A stretch of 64,000 bases of DNA from Paenibacillus andongensis (GCF_025369935.1 NZ_CP104467.1:2053001-2117000), one strand, 5' to 3'; shown: positions 17,153 through 25,985, counted from the stretch's first letter. Numbers and translations are program-made. Notes: generated by a model not told the origin, from the letters alone.

Positions 17153-17326
17153 ATGTGGGGTTCAATATTTCTCGCTTTAGCTGCTGGTATTGTCATTGGC
17201 GTTGTTTTTCAATCGCTTAAAATTCCCTCTCCGGCACCGCCTTTTTTGGGATTGCTTGGTCTCTTTGGCATGTTTTTAGGACAACGGTTGATACCATGGA
17301 TACAACTTTGGTTAAGCCGCAAATAA
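17153..17326 (+). CDS. XapX-domain (DUF1427) small membrane protein
   Basis: ATG 17153 with a strong GAAGGAGGAA upstream encodes 57 residues: MWGSIFLALAAGIVIGVVFQ, then a PSPAPPFLGLLGLFG motif and a second hydrophobic stretch ending WIQLWLSRK. Two membrane helices joined by a proline-rich turn are the XapX-domain signature. Function of the family is unknown; the name comes from a gene near xanthosine metabolism in E. coli. It is immediately upstream of the amidohydrolase, a frequent partnership. Confidence 0.8.
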   Translation: MWGSIFLALAAGIVIGVVFQSLKIPSPAPPFLGLLGLFGMFLGQRLIPWIQLWLSRK

Positions 17327-17328
17327 CA

Positions 17329-17466
17329 CCTAATAAATTTCAAAGGAGAAACAAAAGCATGTCTGAGAAAACGACGATTGTTGAAGCAAACCTAGTTCCT
17401 AATAAATGACAAAGGAGAACAAAATCATGTCTGAGAAACCAACGATTGTTGAAGCAAGCCTAGTCA
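17329..17466 (+). repeat. Tandem duplication of a translation-initiation region
   Basis: Two imperfect copies (17329-17397 and 17398-17466, period 68 nt) each contain CCTAATAAAT, the AAAGGAGAA ribosome binding site, and the ATG with about 13 codons of the amidohydrolase. Differences include one indel and several substitutions. Confidence 0.85.
17359..17409 (+). CDS. 16-residue upstream ORF made by the duplication
   Basis: The first copy of the duplicated initiation region has its own AAAGGAGAA and reads MSEKTTIVEANLVPNK then TGA, ending 17 nt before the true amidohydrolase start. It will be translated if the mRNA is, and may tune or couple initiation of the downstream gene. No independent function is likely. 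Confidence 0.5.
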   Translation: MSEKTTIVEANLVPNK

Positions 17467-19259
17467 TTCATAATGCCCATATCGTGACGATGGACGACGC
17501 TAATCCATCAGCCACAGCAGTTGCAGTTAACGACGACCATTTCCTGGCCGTGGGGGATGATGCCGAAATCATGAAATATGTTGGGCCTTCTACGCAAGTT
17601 GTGAACGCCAACAAACGAATGTTAATTCCAGGCTTGAACGATTCTCATATTCATCTTATTCGAGGCGGTCTCAATTATAATCTCGAGCTTCGATGGGATG
17701 GCGTGCCATCCGTTGCGGATGCCTTGCGGATGCTGAAAAAGCAGGTGGATCGTACGCCAGCACCGCACTGGGTTCGTGTTGTTGGCGGCTGGACAGAATT
17801 CCAATTCGTGGAACGCCGAATGCCAACTTTGGATGAAATCAATCGAATTGCTCCGCATACACCGGTATTTATTCTCAATCTTTACCGTCAGGCTTTTTTG
17901 AATAAAGCGGCCTTGCGAGTCATCGGATATACGAAAGATACGCCGAATCCGCCAGGTGGAGAAATCCAAAGGGATAGCCAAGGGAATCCAACAGGAATGC
18001 TCATCGCTAGACCTAATGCTACTATTTTGTATGCGACCTTAGCGAAAGGACCGAAGCTTTCATACGAGGATCAAATCAATTCAACCCGATTGTTCATGAG
18101 GGAATTGAATCGATTCGGAGTCACAAGCGTGATTGACGCTGGCGGAGGCTTTCAGAACTATCCCGATGATTATCAGGTTTTTGATGAACTTGATAGACGC
18201 GGAGAGATTACGGTTCGCACGGCGTATAATTTATTCACTCAGCATCCCAAAAATGAATTGAGTGATTTTAAAGCATGGACTGCTACGACGCAGCCGTACA
18301 CAGGTAGTTCCTACTATCGTCATAATGGTGCAGGTGAAATGCTTGTTTATAGCGCAGCAGACTTCGAAGATTTTGTTGAACCCCGTCCGGAACTTCCCGC
18401 TGTACTGGAAGATGATCTCTTCGGTGTTACCCAGCACCTCGTAGAGCAGCGTTGGCCATTTCGTCTTCATGCCACTTATGGGGAATCGATATCGCGTTTT
18501 CTCGATGTATTTGAGCGCGTGAATAAAGAGGTTCCGTTCAAAGACTTGCGCTGGATTCTGGACCATGCGGAAACGATTCAGGAGAAGGATTTGGAACGCG
18601 TCGTCGCATTAGGCGGTTCGATCGCTGTTCAAAGCCGAATGGCTTTTCAAGGTGAATATTTCGTCGATCGATACGGGGCCGAAGCAGCGGAAAATGCGCC
18701 TCCGATCACCAAGATGATTAAAGCCGGATTGCGTGTTGGGGTAGGGACAGATGCAACCAGAGTAGCCAGTTATAATCCTTGGGTTGCCTTATACTGGTTA
18801 GTAACGGGTAAGACACTTGGTGGGCTAGTCTTATACCCTGCTTCCAATCGTGTAGAGAGGCATGAAGCGCTTCGCATGTATACATCAGGAAATGCATGGT
18901 TTTCCAAGGAAGAAAATGTGAAAGGGCAAATCAAAGCGGGTCAATATGCTGATTTATCGATTCTTTCTGATAACTTCTTTCTTGTCTCCGAAGAAGCTAT
19001 CAAAAAAATTGAATCTGTCTTCACTGTTGTAGGAGGCAAGATTGTCTATGGTACTAACGAATTTCAGCCTTTGTCGCCGCCAGCTCCCCAAGCAAGTCCA
19101 GACTGGTCTCCGCATAATATCTTTGGAGGTTACTACAATGGATCAAATTACGGAGGAGGCGGAGCGGGAGTTCATGCACCTCAAAAGGCGCACCATCATC
19201 ATGGATGCAACCATCACCATGGCAGCGGCTTCTGTGACCTGGATTGCTTCGTTTTCTAA
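17427..19259 (+). CDS. YtcJ-like amidohydrolase with His/Gly-rich C-terminal tail
   Basis: The protein has 610 residues; ATG 17427 is favoured by AAAGGAGAAC (17410-17419). Amidohydrolase_3 family: PGLNDSHIHL holds the HxH metal motif, further histidines occur in FRLHATYGES and WILDHAET, and GVGTDATR near the C-terminus supplies the catalytic aspartate. Members hydrolyse amides or formamides with divalent metals. Beyond the usual end (about residue 565) a tail of repeated Pro, Gly and His appears (HHHH and HHH within AHHHHGCNHHHGSGFCDLDC), likely metal binding. Neighbours (XapX, isochorismatase, haloperoxidase-like, CDGSH) suggest a stress or detoxification role, not proved. Confidence 0.85.
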   Translation: MSEKPTIVEASLVIHNAHIVTMDDANPSATAVAVNDDHFLAVGDDAEIMKYVGPSTQVVNANKRMLIPGLNDSHIHLIRGGLNYNLELRWDGVPSVADALRMLKKQVDRTPAPHWVRVVGGWTEFQFVERRMPTLDEINRIAPHTPVFILNLYRQAFLNKAALRVIGYTKDTPNPPGGEIQRDSQGNPTGMLIARPNATILYATLAKGPKLSYEDQINSTRLFMRELNRFGVTSVIDAGGGFQNYPDDYQVFDELDRRGEITVRTAYNLFTQHPKNELSDFKAWTATTQPYTGSSYYRHNGAGEMLVYSAADFEDFVEPRPELPAVLEDDLFGVTQHLVEQRWPFRLHATYGESISRFLDVFERVNKEVPFKDLRWILDHAETIQEKDLERVVALGGSIAVQSRMAFQGEYFVDRYGAEAAENAPPITKMIKAGLRVGVGTDATRVASYNPWVALYWLVTGKTLGGLVLYPASNRVERHEALRMYTSGNAWFSKEENVKGQIKAGQYADLSILSDNFFLVSEEAIKKIESVFTVVGGKIVYGTNEFQPLSPPAPQASPDWSPHNIFGGYYNGSNYGGGGAGVHAPQKAHHHHGCNHHHGSGFCDLDCFVF

Positions 19260-19299
19260 GTATGCTTCACCAAAATAATCCAATAGGGGCGAGATCATC

Positions 19300-19494
19300 A
19301 TGTCTGAAGTTACGATCAAAGTAAACGATAATGGGCCATTGCGTATTACAGGCAAAGTAGAAATGGTGGATGCGGTGGGCAACCGTTTTGAGACCAAGGA
19401 AAGTTTTATTCTTTGCCGGTGCGGTTTATCCAGTCAAAAACCGTTCTGCGATTTGACTCATAAAGGTAAGTTTGAAAGCGCTCCTCGAGCTTAG
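19300..19494 (+). CDS. CDGSH-type iron-sulfur protein (mitoNEET family)
   Basis: A 64-residue protein with AGGGGCGAG upstream. The [2Fe-2S] ligand pattern is C39-x-C41-x8-C50-x3-H54 (CRCGLSSQKPFCDLTH), with Asp-Leu-Thr where most members have Asp-Gly-Ser. CDGSH proteins hold a redox- and pH-labile cluster and act in redox sensing or cluster transfer. It lies 40 nt after the amidohydrolase and is probably co-transcribed. Confidence 0.9.
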   Translation: MSEVTIKVNDNGPLRITGKVEMVDAVGNRFETKESFILCRCGLSSQKPFCDLTHKGKFESAPRA

Positions 19495-19518
19495 ATTAAA
19501 AGATCAATATTGATCTGT

Positions 19519-19544
19519 CTATATTTCGTATAGCCTAAGCTTAT
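19519..19544 (+). promoter_or_regulatory. OxyR/LysR-type box upstream of dps
   Basis: CTATATTTCGTATAG (19519-19533) is CTAT-N7-ATAG, followed by CCTAAG and CTTATAG. It aligns closely with the distal box before the first dioxygenase gene (23637), sharing CTATAT-TC-TATAG and GCTTATA. Confidence 0.55.
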
Positions 19545-19581
19545 AGTTGGAAATGTTGCTAAATTCGAAAGGAGCTTTTTG

Positions 19582-20019
19582 ATGACAGAAAAACTAACAA
19601 AAGTGCTTAATACCCAGATCGCTAACTGGAGTCTGTTGTTCACCAAAATTCATAACTATCACTGGTATGTTAAAGGGGCGCAGTTCTTCACTTTGCATTT
19701 GAAGTTCGAAGAACTTTATACGGAAGCTGCACTTCATGTGGACAATCTTGCCGAGCGTCTGCTGGCATTAGGCGGTAGCCCGGTAGCTACACTTCATGAA
19801 ATTATCGAAAAAACTACATTAAAAGATGCAGCAGGCAATGAGAATGCAAATGAGATGGTCCGCACGCTTGTTGCTGATTTCGGGATCATTGTGGGTGAGC
19901 TTAAAGAGGGTATGAGTATTGCAGACCGTGAAGGCGATGAGACAACTGGGGATATGCTTTTGGCCATTCATAGCTCCCTGGAAAAGCATGTATGGATGTT
20001 GAAATCGTACTTAGGATAA
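19582..20019 (+). CDS. dps: Dps-family ferritin-like DNA protection protein
   Basis: A 145-residue protein (ATG 19582, GAAAGGAG upstream; a TTG just before it is not needed). The inter-subunit ferroxidase residues are visible: H27 (HNYHWYVKG), H39 (FTLHLKF), D54 and E58 (HVDNLAERLL). Dps dodecamers oxidise Fe(II) with hydrogen peroxide, store iron and shield DNA. It has its own OxyR-like box and a terminator, so it is probably monocistronic. Catalase lies convergently just downstream. Confidence 0.92.
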   Translation: MTEKLTKVLNTQIANWSLLFTKIHNYHWYVKGAQFFTLHLKFEELYTEAALHVDNLAERLLALGGSPVATLHEIIEKTTLKDAAGNENANEMVRTLVADFGIIVGELKEGMSIADREGDETTGDMLLAIHSSLEKHVWMLKSYLG

Positions 20020-20052
20020 TTGTGATTTTTCCAAAGAATAATGGATTACTGG

Positions 20053-20108
20053 AAGACCTGAAAGAGAGCAGCCTTAAAAAGCTGCCTTTCTTGCAGGTCT
20101 TTTCCTTC
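20053..20108 (+). terminator. Terminator of dps
   Basis: AAGACCTG pairs with CAGGTCTT, with a second inner stem (AGGCAGC-type), followed by TTTTCCTTCT. Confidence 0.75.
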
Positions 20109-20135
20109 TAATGTGACTTACACATTGCTAATAGC

Positions 20136-20189
20136 AAAAAAAAGAGCAGTTCCCCAGCTATCATTTGCTGTGTGAACTGCTCTTTTTTT
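20136..20189 (-). terminator. Bidirectional terminator between dps and catalase
   Basis: AAAAAAAGAGCAGTT and AACTGCTCTTTTTTT form a stem with T-runs on both strands; it terminates the catalase transcript and backs up dps. Confidence 0.85.
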
Positions 20190-20200
20190 GACAGATCGTA

Positions 20201-21658
20201 TTAAGTCAACTGTGGAACTCTCAAACCAAGTCCCTCGGCGATCGCTTGCCCCCATTCGGGATCTGCTTGAAAGAAGTGAGAGATTTGGCGGAGTTTGATT
20301 TCATCTTTCTCCACCGGCTTCATAGCATTTACTATGTTATATACTAATCGTCCGCGTTCTTCAACACTAAGCAATCGATACAGGTCGCCTGCTTGCGTGT
20401 AATGATCATCCTGGTCATATGGGACGCTATCGGCTGAACCAGTTACTTCAAACGGGGCTGTCTTGTACGTTTCCGATTCGGCAGCTCCGCCATAACTATT
20501 TGGTTCATAGTATATCGAATTTCCCCCATTACGATCGGAACGCATCTGTCCGTCACGCTGGTTATTATTCACTTCGACGATAGGTTTATTGATAGGCAGT
20601 GTATGATGGTTCGTGCCGACCCGATAGCGATGAGCATCGGCATAGGCGAATAAACGGCCTTGAAGCATTTTATCCGGAGAAGCCTCAATACCGGATACGA
20701 ACGCTCCGGGGGAGAAGGTTGCTTGCTCTACTTCGGCAAAATAATTGTCCGGGTTTCGGTTGAGGACCATGCGTCCAACCTCGATAAGAGGGTAATCTTT
20801 CTGCGACCACACTTTCGTTACATCGAAAGGATCGAAACGATAGGTATCGGCATCTTCCAGCGGCATTATTTGTACATACAGCTTCCATGCGGGGAAGTCA
20901 CCTTTGTCAATGGCGTTAAATAAATCCTCGATATGATAATCTGGGTTTTCACCGGCCAGCTTGGCGGCAAGCTCGACATCCAGGTTCTTCACGCCTTGTT
21001 CCGTTTTAAAATGATATTTGACCCAAATGCCTTGTCCGTCCGCATTGACCCACTTAAACGTATGGCTTCCGAAGCCATGCATATGACGGAGAGTCGCAGG
21101 AATACCACGATCGGACATCAAGATAGTGACTTGATGCAAGGATTCGGGAGACAAGGACCAGAAATCCCAAACAGCATTGGGGTTTTTTAGATGAGTTTGA
21201 GGGTGGCGTTTCTGGGTATGAATGAAATCCGGAAATTTAATGGCATCCCGAATGAAGAAGACAGGCGTGTTATTACCCACCAAATCATAGTTTCCTTCTT
21301 CCGTATAAAATTTTACAGCAAAGCCACGCGGGTCACGTACGGTATCTGCCGATCCCAGTTCACCTGCTACCGTGGAGAAGCGTATAAAAATCGGTGTACG
21401 TTTGCCAACCTCAGACAAAAAGCGGGCCTTTGTATAGGTGGAAACATCGTTGGTTACTTCAAAATATCCGTGTGCGCCGGCACCTTTGGCATGCACAACA
21501 CGTTCGGGGACGCGTTCCCGGTTGAAATGGGCAAGCTTTTCCAGAAGGTGGACGTCTTGAATAAGGGTTGGACCGCGTGAGCCGGCAGTCAAGGAGTTCT
21601 GGTTATCTCCAACAGGAGCGCCCCAACTTGTTGTTAAATGGCCATTTTGAGCTTCCAT
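20201..21658 (-). CDS. katA: Monofunctional haem catalase (clade 3, small subunit)
   Basis: The protein has 485 residues. ATG at 21658 is preferred over a TTG six bases upstream because GGAGG then has normal spacing. Distal haem pocket: [12 protein letters not shown] with H56; [10 protein letters not shown] and N in [12 protein letters not shown]; proximal haem ligand tyrosine in [14 protein letters not shown]. It disproportionates hydrogen peroxide. It is downstream of the MFS gene on the same strand (66 bp gap) and convergent with dps. I see no OxyR-like box immediately upstream, so it may be read from the MFS promoter. Confidence 0.95.
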   Translation of the reverse strand: MEAQNGHLTTSWGAPVGDNQNSLTAGSRGPTLIQDVHLLEKLAHFNRERVPERVVHAKGAGAHGYFEVTNDVSTYTKARFLSEVGKRTPIFIRFSTVAGELGSADTVRDPRGFAVKFYTEEGNYDLVGNNTPVFFIRDAIKFPDFIHTQKRHPQTHLKNPNAVWDFWSLSPESLHQVTILMSDRGIPATLRHMHGFGSHTFKWVNADGQGIWVKYHFKTEQGVKNLDVELAAKLAGENPDYHIEDLFNAIDKGDFPAWKLYVQIMPLEDADTYRFDPFDVTKVWSQKDYPLIEVGRMVLNRNPDNYFAEVEQATFSPGAFVSGIEASPDKMLQGRLFAYADAHRYRVGTNHHTLPINKPIVEVNNNQRDGQMRSDRNGGNSIYYEPNSYGGAAESETYKTAPFEVTGSADSVPYDQDDHYTQAGDLYRLLSVEERGRLVYNIVNAMKPVEKDEIKLRQISHFFQADPEWGQAIAEGLGLRVPQLT

Positions 21659-21724
21659 GTACAAACCTCCAAAGTAATAAATGAGTACAACGATGAGCCT
21701 TGGTGAACCGGATACGATCCCGAA

Positions 21725-22960
21725 TCATTTCGCTGATTTCGCGTAGGTCTCGTTTTGGGATGATGCTGAGTAACTGCGTGGTTCTTCTAAACGAATAAAC
21801 AAGGGGACAATCAAGCTCAACCCTAACAATCCAGCTAATACCTCAAAAGAGAGTAAATAGCCTCCGTGATTGATTAGATAAATCGAAAGAATCGGCCCAA
21901 GTGATGCACCTATGAACACCATAAACATGTGGAACGAAACCGCGATCGCCCGGATCTCCCCAGCAATTTGACCAATTAGTGAGATCAATGCGGGAAGAGC
22001 CATAGAAATTCCAATAATAAACACGACGCTCATCGAAACTAAAAAAATGAGGTTAGGCCAGAGGCCTAACAATCCCAAGCCGATTCCACCAAAGATCAAT
22101 CCACACCATAAAACGTTTTTGACTCCCATTTTCGCAACCAATTTTCCATCAAACGGTGCTACAAGCATTCCGATAATACCAACCGCACGGACCCATAGAA
22201 TATCTTGGTGACTTAATCCGAAGAGCGAACTGTTTAAATAACTTCCAAGTGTCGTGAAAAAACCAACAAGCGAAATAAAGAGCGTAGCAGAAATGATGTA
22301 GCAAAGAGGTAAACTCTTCCTTTTAAATATATAGCCTATTCGCAAAAAGGCAGAAAGAAAGCTGCCATCTGGTTGTTGTGTTTTATCGTTTGGAACAAAA
22401 AAGATAATCAAGATAAAGGATATTAAATACACCGCAAAAAGAATATAGAAAATATAAGACCAACTAAAGAATAAAACAATATAGCTGCTATATATTTGTC
22501 CAACGATACTTGCCATTAAAAATGCCGTACTGATGAACCCAATAATGGTTATTCTTCTTTTTATTGGAAACATTTCCATGGCGTAGGCCAAGACAGACGG
22601 AGGGAACATGGATGCTGCTAAACCCTGGATGGCTCGAAGGGCAACAAGCCAAGAAAAGCTGCTGACACTACCGATTAGAGGAGTTATTACAGTTAGCAAT
22701 AGTAACCCTGACAACATCATTTTTTTTCGCCCAAAACGATCGGACAAAACGCCAAAGAACAGACCTCCACCTGCAAAAGCAAACGAAAAGGCACTGCCAG
22801 CCCAAGCAGCTTGAGAAGACGACACCTTGAATACGTCTGCAAAAACCGTAATTAACGGGATCGTTAAATACACACAAGATACTACAACTAAACTACACCA
22901 GAAAAGGACAATGGTAATGAATGAGAAATTTGACGAGTTGGACAACGGTTCGTTAGCCAA
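21725..22960 (-). CDS. MFS transporter, YnfM/drug-efflux type
   Basis: The protein has 411 residues with a TTG start at 22960 (AGGGGGTAGG upstream). Twelve hydrophobic segments are visible. Motif A GVLSDRFGRKK lies in the loop after helix 2, and RAIQGLAASMFPPSVLAY in helix 4. The family includes YnfM and arabinose/multidrug exporters driven by proton motive force. The substrate is unknown; with catalase downstream and quinone-detoxification genes nearby, export of a toxic aromatic or an electrophile is plausible. Confidence 0.85.
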   Translation of the reverse strand: MANEPLSNSSNFSFITIVLFWCSLVVVSCVYLTIPLITVFADVFKVSSSQAAWAGSAFSFAFAGGGLFFGVLSDRFGRKKMMLSGLLLLTVITPLIGSVSSFSWLVALRAIQGLAASMFPPSVLAYAMEMFPIKRRITIIGFISTAFLMASIVGQIYSSYIVLFFSWSYIFYILFAVYLISFILIIFFVPNDKTQQPDGSFLSAFLRIGYIFKRKSLPLCYIISATLFISLVGFFTTLGSYLNSSLFGLSHQDILWVRAVGIIGMLVAPFDGKLVAKMGVKNVLWCGLIFGGIGLGLLGLWPNLIFLVSMSVVFIIGISMALPALISLIGQIAGEIRAIAVSFHMFMVFIGASLGPILSIYLINHGGYLLSFEVLAGLLGLSLIVPLFIRLEEPRSYSASSQNETYAKSAK

Positions 22961-23087
22961 GATCCTACCCCCTTGTTCTTCAAATTTTTTAAATGGATTA
23001 TTTATGTTCAGCTAACCAAGCGGCTATTTTTTGAGCATCATCCCCTTCGAGGATAGTTTTGAACCTTATTAAGAACGTTTCTGAGTA

Positions 23088-23498
23088 TTACATGGAAACA
23101 TCATGCGTATGGTTATTATGAATGTCCATTGCTTTTACGTTAGTAAAAACATTGACCGCAAATATCAAGATACCGGTTCCAGCTACTGCTTCACCGATAC
23201 GCTTTAACGTGGTAATCCAATCTGGAGCGTAGCCATGAGCCATTAACGTGAGGGTAATAAGCATGATGGGCAGGCCGATACCTTGCAACCAGAAGTGCCA
23301 CTTCGCTAGAGGCGATTCTGCTGCTTTGGGAAATCGAAGATAGGTAAATCCGCAAAGAGCCAATGTTGCCCACCCGAAAAGATTTGCATGAGCATGTACG
23401 CTTGTTAATGCAAAGTTAAGTGTTGTACCCATGTAAATACCGATGCAAATACCAATCAAAATATAAACGACTGCCATTTTTAAAAAACGTACTCCCAT
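23088..23498 (-). CDS. Small membrane protein related to haem-copper oxidase subunit I
   Basis: The protein has 136 residues with AAGGGGGAA upstream. Four hydrophobic helices are visible. HAHANLFGWATLALCGFTYLRFP resembles the His-containing helix of cbb3-type oxidase/NO reductase subunit I, but only about a third of that protein is represented, so it cannot be an oxidase alone; it may bind haem. The end is His-rich (DIHNNHTHDVSM). After its TAA the same frame stays open for 25 more codons (YSETFLIRFK... AAWLAEHK), which may be a remnant. Function unknown. Confidence 0.7.
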   Translation of the reverse strand: MGVRFLKMAVVYILIGICIGIYMGTTLNFALTSVHAHANLFGWATLALCGFTYLRFPKAAESPLAKWHFWLQGIGLPIMLITLTLMAHGYAPDWITTLKRIGEAVAGTGILIFAVNVFTNVKAMDIHNNHTHDVSM

Positions 23499-23636
23499 AG
23501 AATTTCCCCCTTGTTAATGTGATAAAGAACAATTCATCCGGCCGGGAATTATCCTAAAACTTAAACTTCTTTCAATTGGAAGTTTATTCAACTTTATCTT
23601 ATAAGCACTGATAGGCAACTATCAATATGAATCTGA

Positions 23637-23651
23637 CTATATCTCATATAG
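23637..23651 (+). promoter_or_regulatory. Distal OxyR/LysR-type box, first dioxygenase copy
   Basis: CTATATCTCATATAG (CTAT-N7-ATAG), followed by GCTTATA as in the dps site. This part of the promoter is absent from the second dioxygenase copy. Confidence 0.5.
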
Positions 23652-23683
23652 ATATTGCTTATATTAGCTTCGCCCTTGAAGAT

Positions 23684-23709
23684 ATAGCTAATGACTATAC
23701 ATGATATAG
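23684..23709 (+). promoter_or_regulatory. Proximal OxyR-like tripartite box, first dioxygenase copy
   Basis: ATAG-N7-CTAT-N7-ATAG with spacers CTAATGA and ACATGAT; conserved in the second copy at 34326-34351. It reproduces three of the four elements of the classical OxyR consensus. Confidence 0.6.
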
Positions 23710-23780
23710 AAATAATGGAATTGTTCATGAATAATAATTTCAATATGATAGGACATAAACATGCGAGGAGTGTTTGCAAA

Positions 23781-24728
23781 ATGGAAAAACAAACAGAAGG
23801 AATTCACCATATAACGGCTTTTGTAAAGAATGCCCAAAAAAATGTGGACTTTTATGCAGGGGTACTAGGTTTGAGACTTGTAAAAAAAACGATCAACTTC
23901 GACGCTCCGGAAGTTTACCATTTATATTTCGGTAATGAAGCAGGCAGTCCAGGCACCATAATTACATTCTTTCCCTATGAAGGTCATAAAGGGCGTATTG
24001 GCGGAGGGCAGGTAGGTGTAACAACATATGTCATTCCTTTAGGTGCACTCGATTTTTGGAAAGAGCGCCTTGAAAGCTATCATGTTCCTTATTCTTTGAA
24101 GACGAGGTTTGATGAGAATTACTTAACATTTTCAGATCCAGATGGCTTACAGCTAGAGATTGTAGAGCGTGAGGAAGGGGATTTGAGTCAGTGGTCGTTC
24201 GGTGGTGTTTCAATTGATAAAGCTATCAAAGGTTTTGGCGGCGCTGTCCTGTATAGTACCGCACCCGAAAAAACGATGAATGTCCTAGAGCAAGTCTTGG
24301 GTCTTCAAAAGGTGAACCAAGAAGGGGATTTTATTCGCTATAGATCGACAGGGAGTGTTGGTAATGTTATTGACGTAAACATTGCGGCAATGGAGTGGGG
24401 CATAAGTGGAGCTGGTACGGTTCATCATATTGCATGGCGCGCAAAGGATTATGAAGACCACGAAGCATGGAGAAGCCATGTTGAGAATAGCGGCTTCCAC
24501 CCTACACCGATCATTGATCGGCAGTATTTCCATGCCATTTATTTTAGGGAAGAAGGCGGCATCTTGTTTGAAATCGCGACAGACCCGCCAGGTTTTGCTA
24601 AGGATGAGCCTCAAGATCATTTAGGTGAGGCATTAATGCTGCCAGAATGGTTCGAAAGCAATCGTGGTGAAATTGAAAAGAACTTGCCTCCCATTCAAGT
24701 GCGTGAATTGGAGTCGTTCAAGCCATGA
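23781..24728 (+). CDS. Ring-cleaving dioxygenase, VOC family (MhqO/MhqA/MhqE-like), copy 1
   Basis: The protein has 315 residues, ATG 23781 with GAGGAGTG upstream. Two vicinal-oxygen-chelate modules: GIHHITAFVKNAQKNVDFYAGVLGLRLV (residues 7-34) and VHHIAWRAKD (about 217-226) supply the metal histidines, and ILFEIATDP the glutamate. B. subtilis homologues in the MhqR regulon cleave hydroquinones/catechols formed from quinone stress. It overlaps the esterase gene by ATGA. The first ~222 residues are nearly identical to copy 2 at 34434; the rest differs much more. Two OxyR-like boxes lie upstream. Confidence 0.9.
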   Translation: MEKQTEGIHHITAFVKNAQKNVDFYAGVLGLRLVKKTINFDAPEVYHLYFGNEAGSPGTIITFFPYEGHKGRIGGGQVGVTTYVIPLGALDFWKERLESYHVPYSLKTRFDENYLTFSDPDGLQLEIVEREEGDLSQWSFGGVSIDKAIKGFGGAVLYSTAPEKTMNVLEQVLGLQKVNQEGDFIRYRSTGSVGNVIDVNIAAMEWGISGAGTVHHIAWRAKDYEDHEAWRSHVENSGFHPTPIIDRQYFHAIYFREEGGILFEIATDPPGFAKDEPQDHLGEALMLPEWFESNRGEIEKNLPPIQVRELESFKP

Positions 24729-25336
24729 AATATATTTTTCGAAAAGGCTCAAGTCCGAAGCTGCCGACGCTTCTTTTATTACATGGCACGGGCGGGACGG
24801 AATACGATTTATTGCCGATTGCTCAAAGGATCGCCCCAGACTCCAATGCTCTAAGTATCAGAGGCAACGTTCAGGAGAATGGCATGGCTCGATTTTTCAG
24901 GAGATTGGCTGAGGGTGTGTTTGACGAGGAGGACCTTTTGTTTCGAACGGAAGAGTTGAACGGATTCATTGATCAAGCAGCGAACCAATATGAATTCGAC
25001 CGCCAGAATGTCGTGGCCGTAGGGTATTCTAACGGTGCGAACATTGGAGGGAGCCTCTTGTTTCATTGTAAGAATGCATTAAGAGGTGCGATTCTATTCC
25101 ATCCTATGGTTCCTCGTCGGGGTATAATACTTCCCGAATTAGCTCAAATCCCTATATTTATTGGTGCCGGAACGAATGATCCGATCTCTTCTCAACAAGA
25201 AACCAGAGAACTGCAGTCGCTATTGGAAGGTGCAGGCTCTTCCGTTGAAATACACTGGGAACATGCGGGTCATCAGTTAACGCACCAAGAAGTCAATGCG
25301 GCAGCTCAATGGTTCAAAAAGCATTTCTATTCCTAA
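24725..25336 (+). CDS. MhqD-like carboxylesterase/phospholipase (alpha/beta hydrolase)
   Basis: The protein has 203 residues and starts within the stop of the dioxygenase gene (ATGA). LLLHGTGGTEYDLLP gives the oxyanion loop, GYSNGANIGG the nucleophile serine elbow, GTNDPI the acid and HAGHQLTHQE the histidine. The size and motifs match B. subtilis MhqD (YodD), which is paired with an MhqO/MhqE-type dioxygenase in the quinone stress regulon. Presumably hydrolyses ring-fission products or esters; cytoplasmic. Confidence 0.88.
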   Translation: MKYIFRKGSSPKLPTLLLLHGTGGTEYDLLPIAQRIAPDSNALSIRGNVQENGMARFFRRLAEGVFDEEDLLFRTEELNGFIDQAANQYEFDRQNVVAVGYSNGANIGGSLLFHCKNALRGAILFHPMVPRRGIILPELAQIPIFIGAGTNDPISSQQETRELQSLLEGAGSSVEIHWEHAGHQLTHQEVNAAAQWFKKHFYS

Positions 25337-25373
25337 CCTGTTCTCATACTTTATATGTGGAAGAAGGGTAACA

Positions 25374-25985
25374 TTGATATCGATCAATCCCAACAATCAA
25401 ACGGAACGGGACAATTATAAGCTGCTAAGCGGGAGCATTCTTCCTCGGCCGATTGCGTTTGTGACGACTCTATCGACAGACGGTATACTGAATGCTGCCC
25501 CTTACAGCTATTTTAATATCGTTACTTCGAATCCTCCCATGCTCTCGATTTCCGTACAACGGCAACAGGGCAAACAGAAAGACACCTCAAGAAATGCGAT
25601 AGAAAAGGGAGCGTTTGTCGTTCACATCTCAGATGAGTCGAATATTGAGGCCGTCAATCAAACGGCGGTCAACCTGCCGTCACACGAAAGTGAAGTCGAA
25701 TGGGCCCGCTTAACTCCTGTTCCTAGTACAGCAATTGATGTTCCAGGTGTAGCTGAAGCCAAGATTAGAATGGAGTGTGTCCTCGAGCAGGCGATACCTC
25801 TTGGAGGGAATACAGCAATGCCAGGTTGCGATCTATTGATCGGGCGCATCGTTCACTTCCATATTCATGAATCTTTATATCAGGAAGGCCGGATTGATCC
25901 TAATAAACTTCAGCCAGTAAGTCGGCTAGCAGGAGATTCCTATTCGAAGCTCGGAGAACGATTTTCAATAAAGCGGCCTCAGTAG
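25374..25985 (+). CDS. Flavin reductase-like FMN-binding protein
   Basis: The protein has 203 residues from TTG 25374 (AAGAAGGG upstream), 38 nt after the esterase. It begins MISINPNNQTERDNYKLLSGSILPRPIAFVTTL and carries NAAPYSYFNIVTSNPPMLSISVQ, the FMN-binding split-barrel signature of the flavin reductase/DIM6-NTAB family. The family includes FMN reductases that feed monooxygenases. In this operon it could supply reduced flavin or reduce quinones. No membrane segment. Confidence 0.85.
   Translation: MISINPNNQTERDNYKLLSGSILPRPIAFVTTLSTDGILNAAPYSYFNIVTSNPPMLSISVQRQQGKQKDTSRNAIEKGAFVVHISDESNIEAVNQTAVNLPSHESEVEWARLTPVPSTAIDVPGVAEAKIRMECVLEQAIPLGGNTAMPGCDLLIGRIVHFHIHESLYQEGRIDPNKLQPVSRLAGDSYSKLGERFSIKRPQ

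Noticed and set aside
23600..23780. A Bacillus-type MhqR operator before the dioxygenase gene
   Set aside because: The dyads present follow the CTAT-N7-ATAG LysR/OxyR spacing, not a MarR-type palindrome, and no MarR-family gene is nearby.
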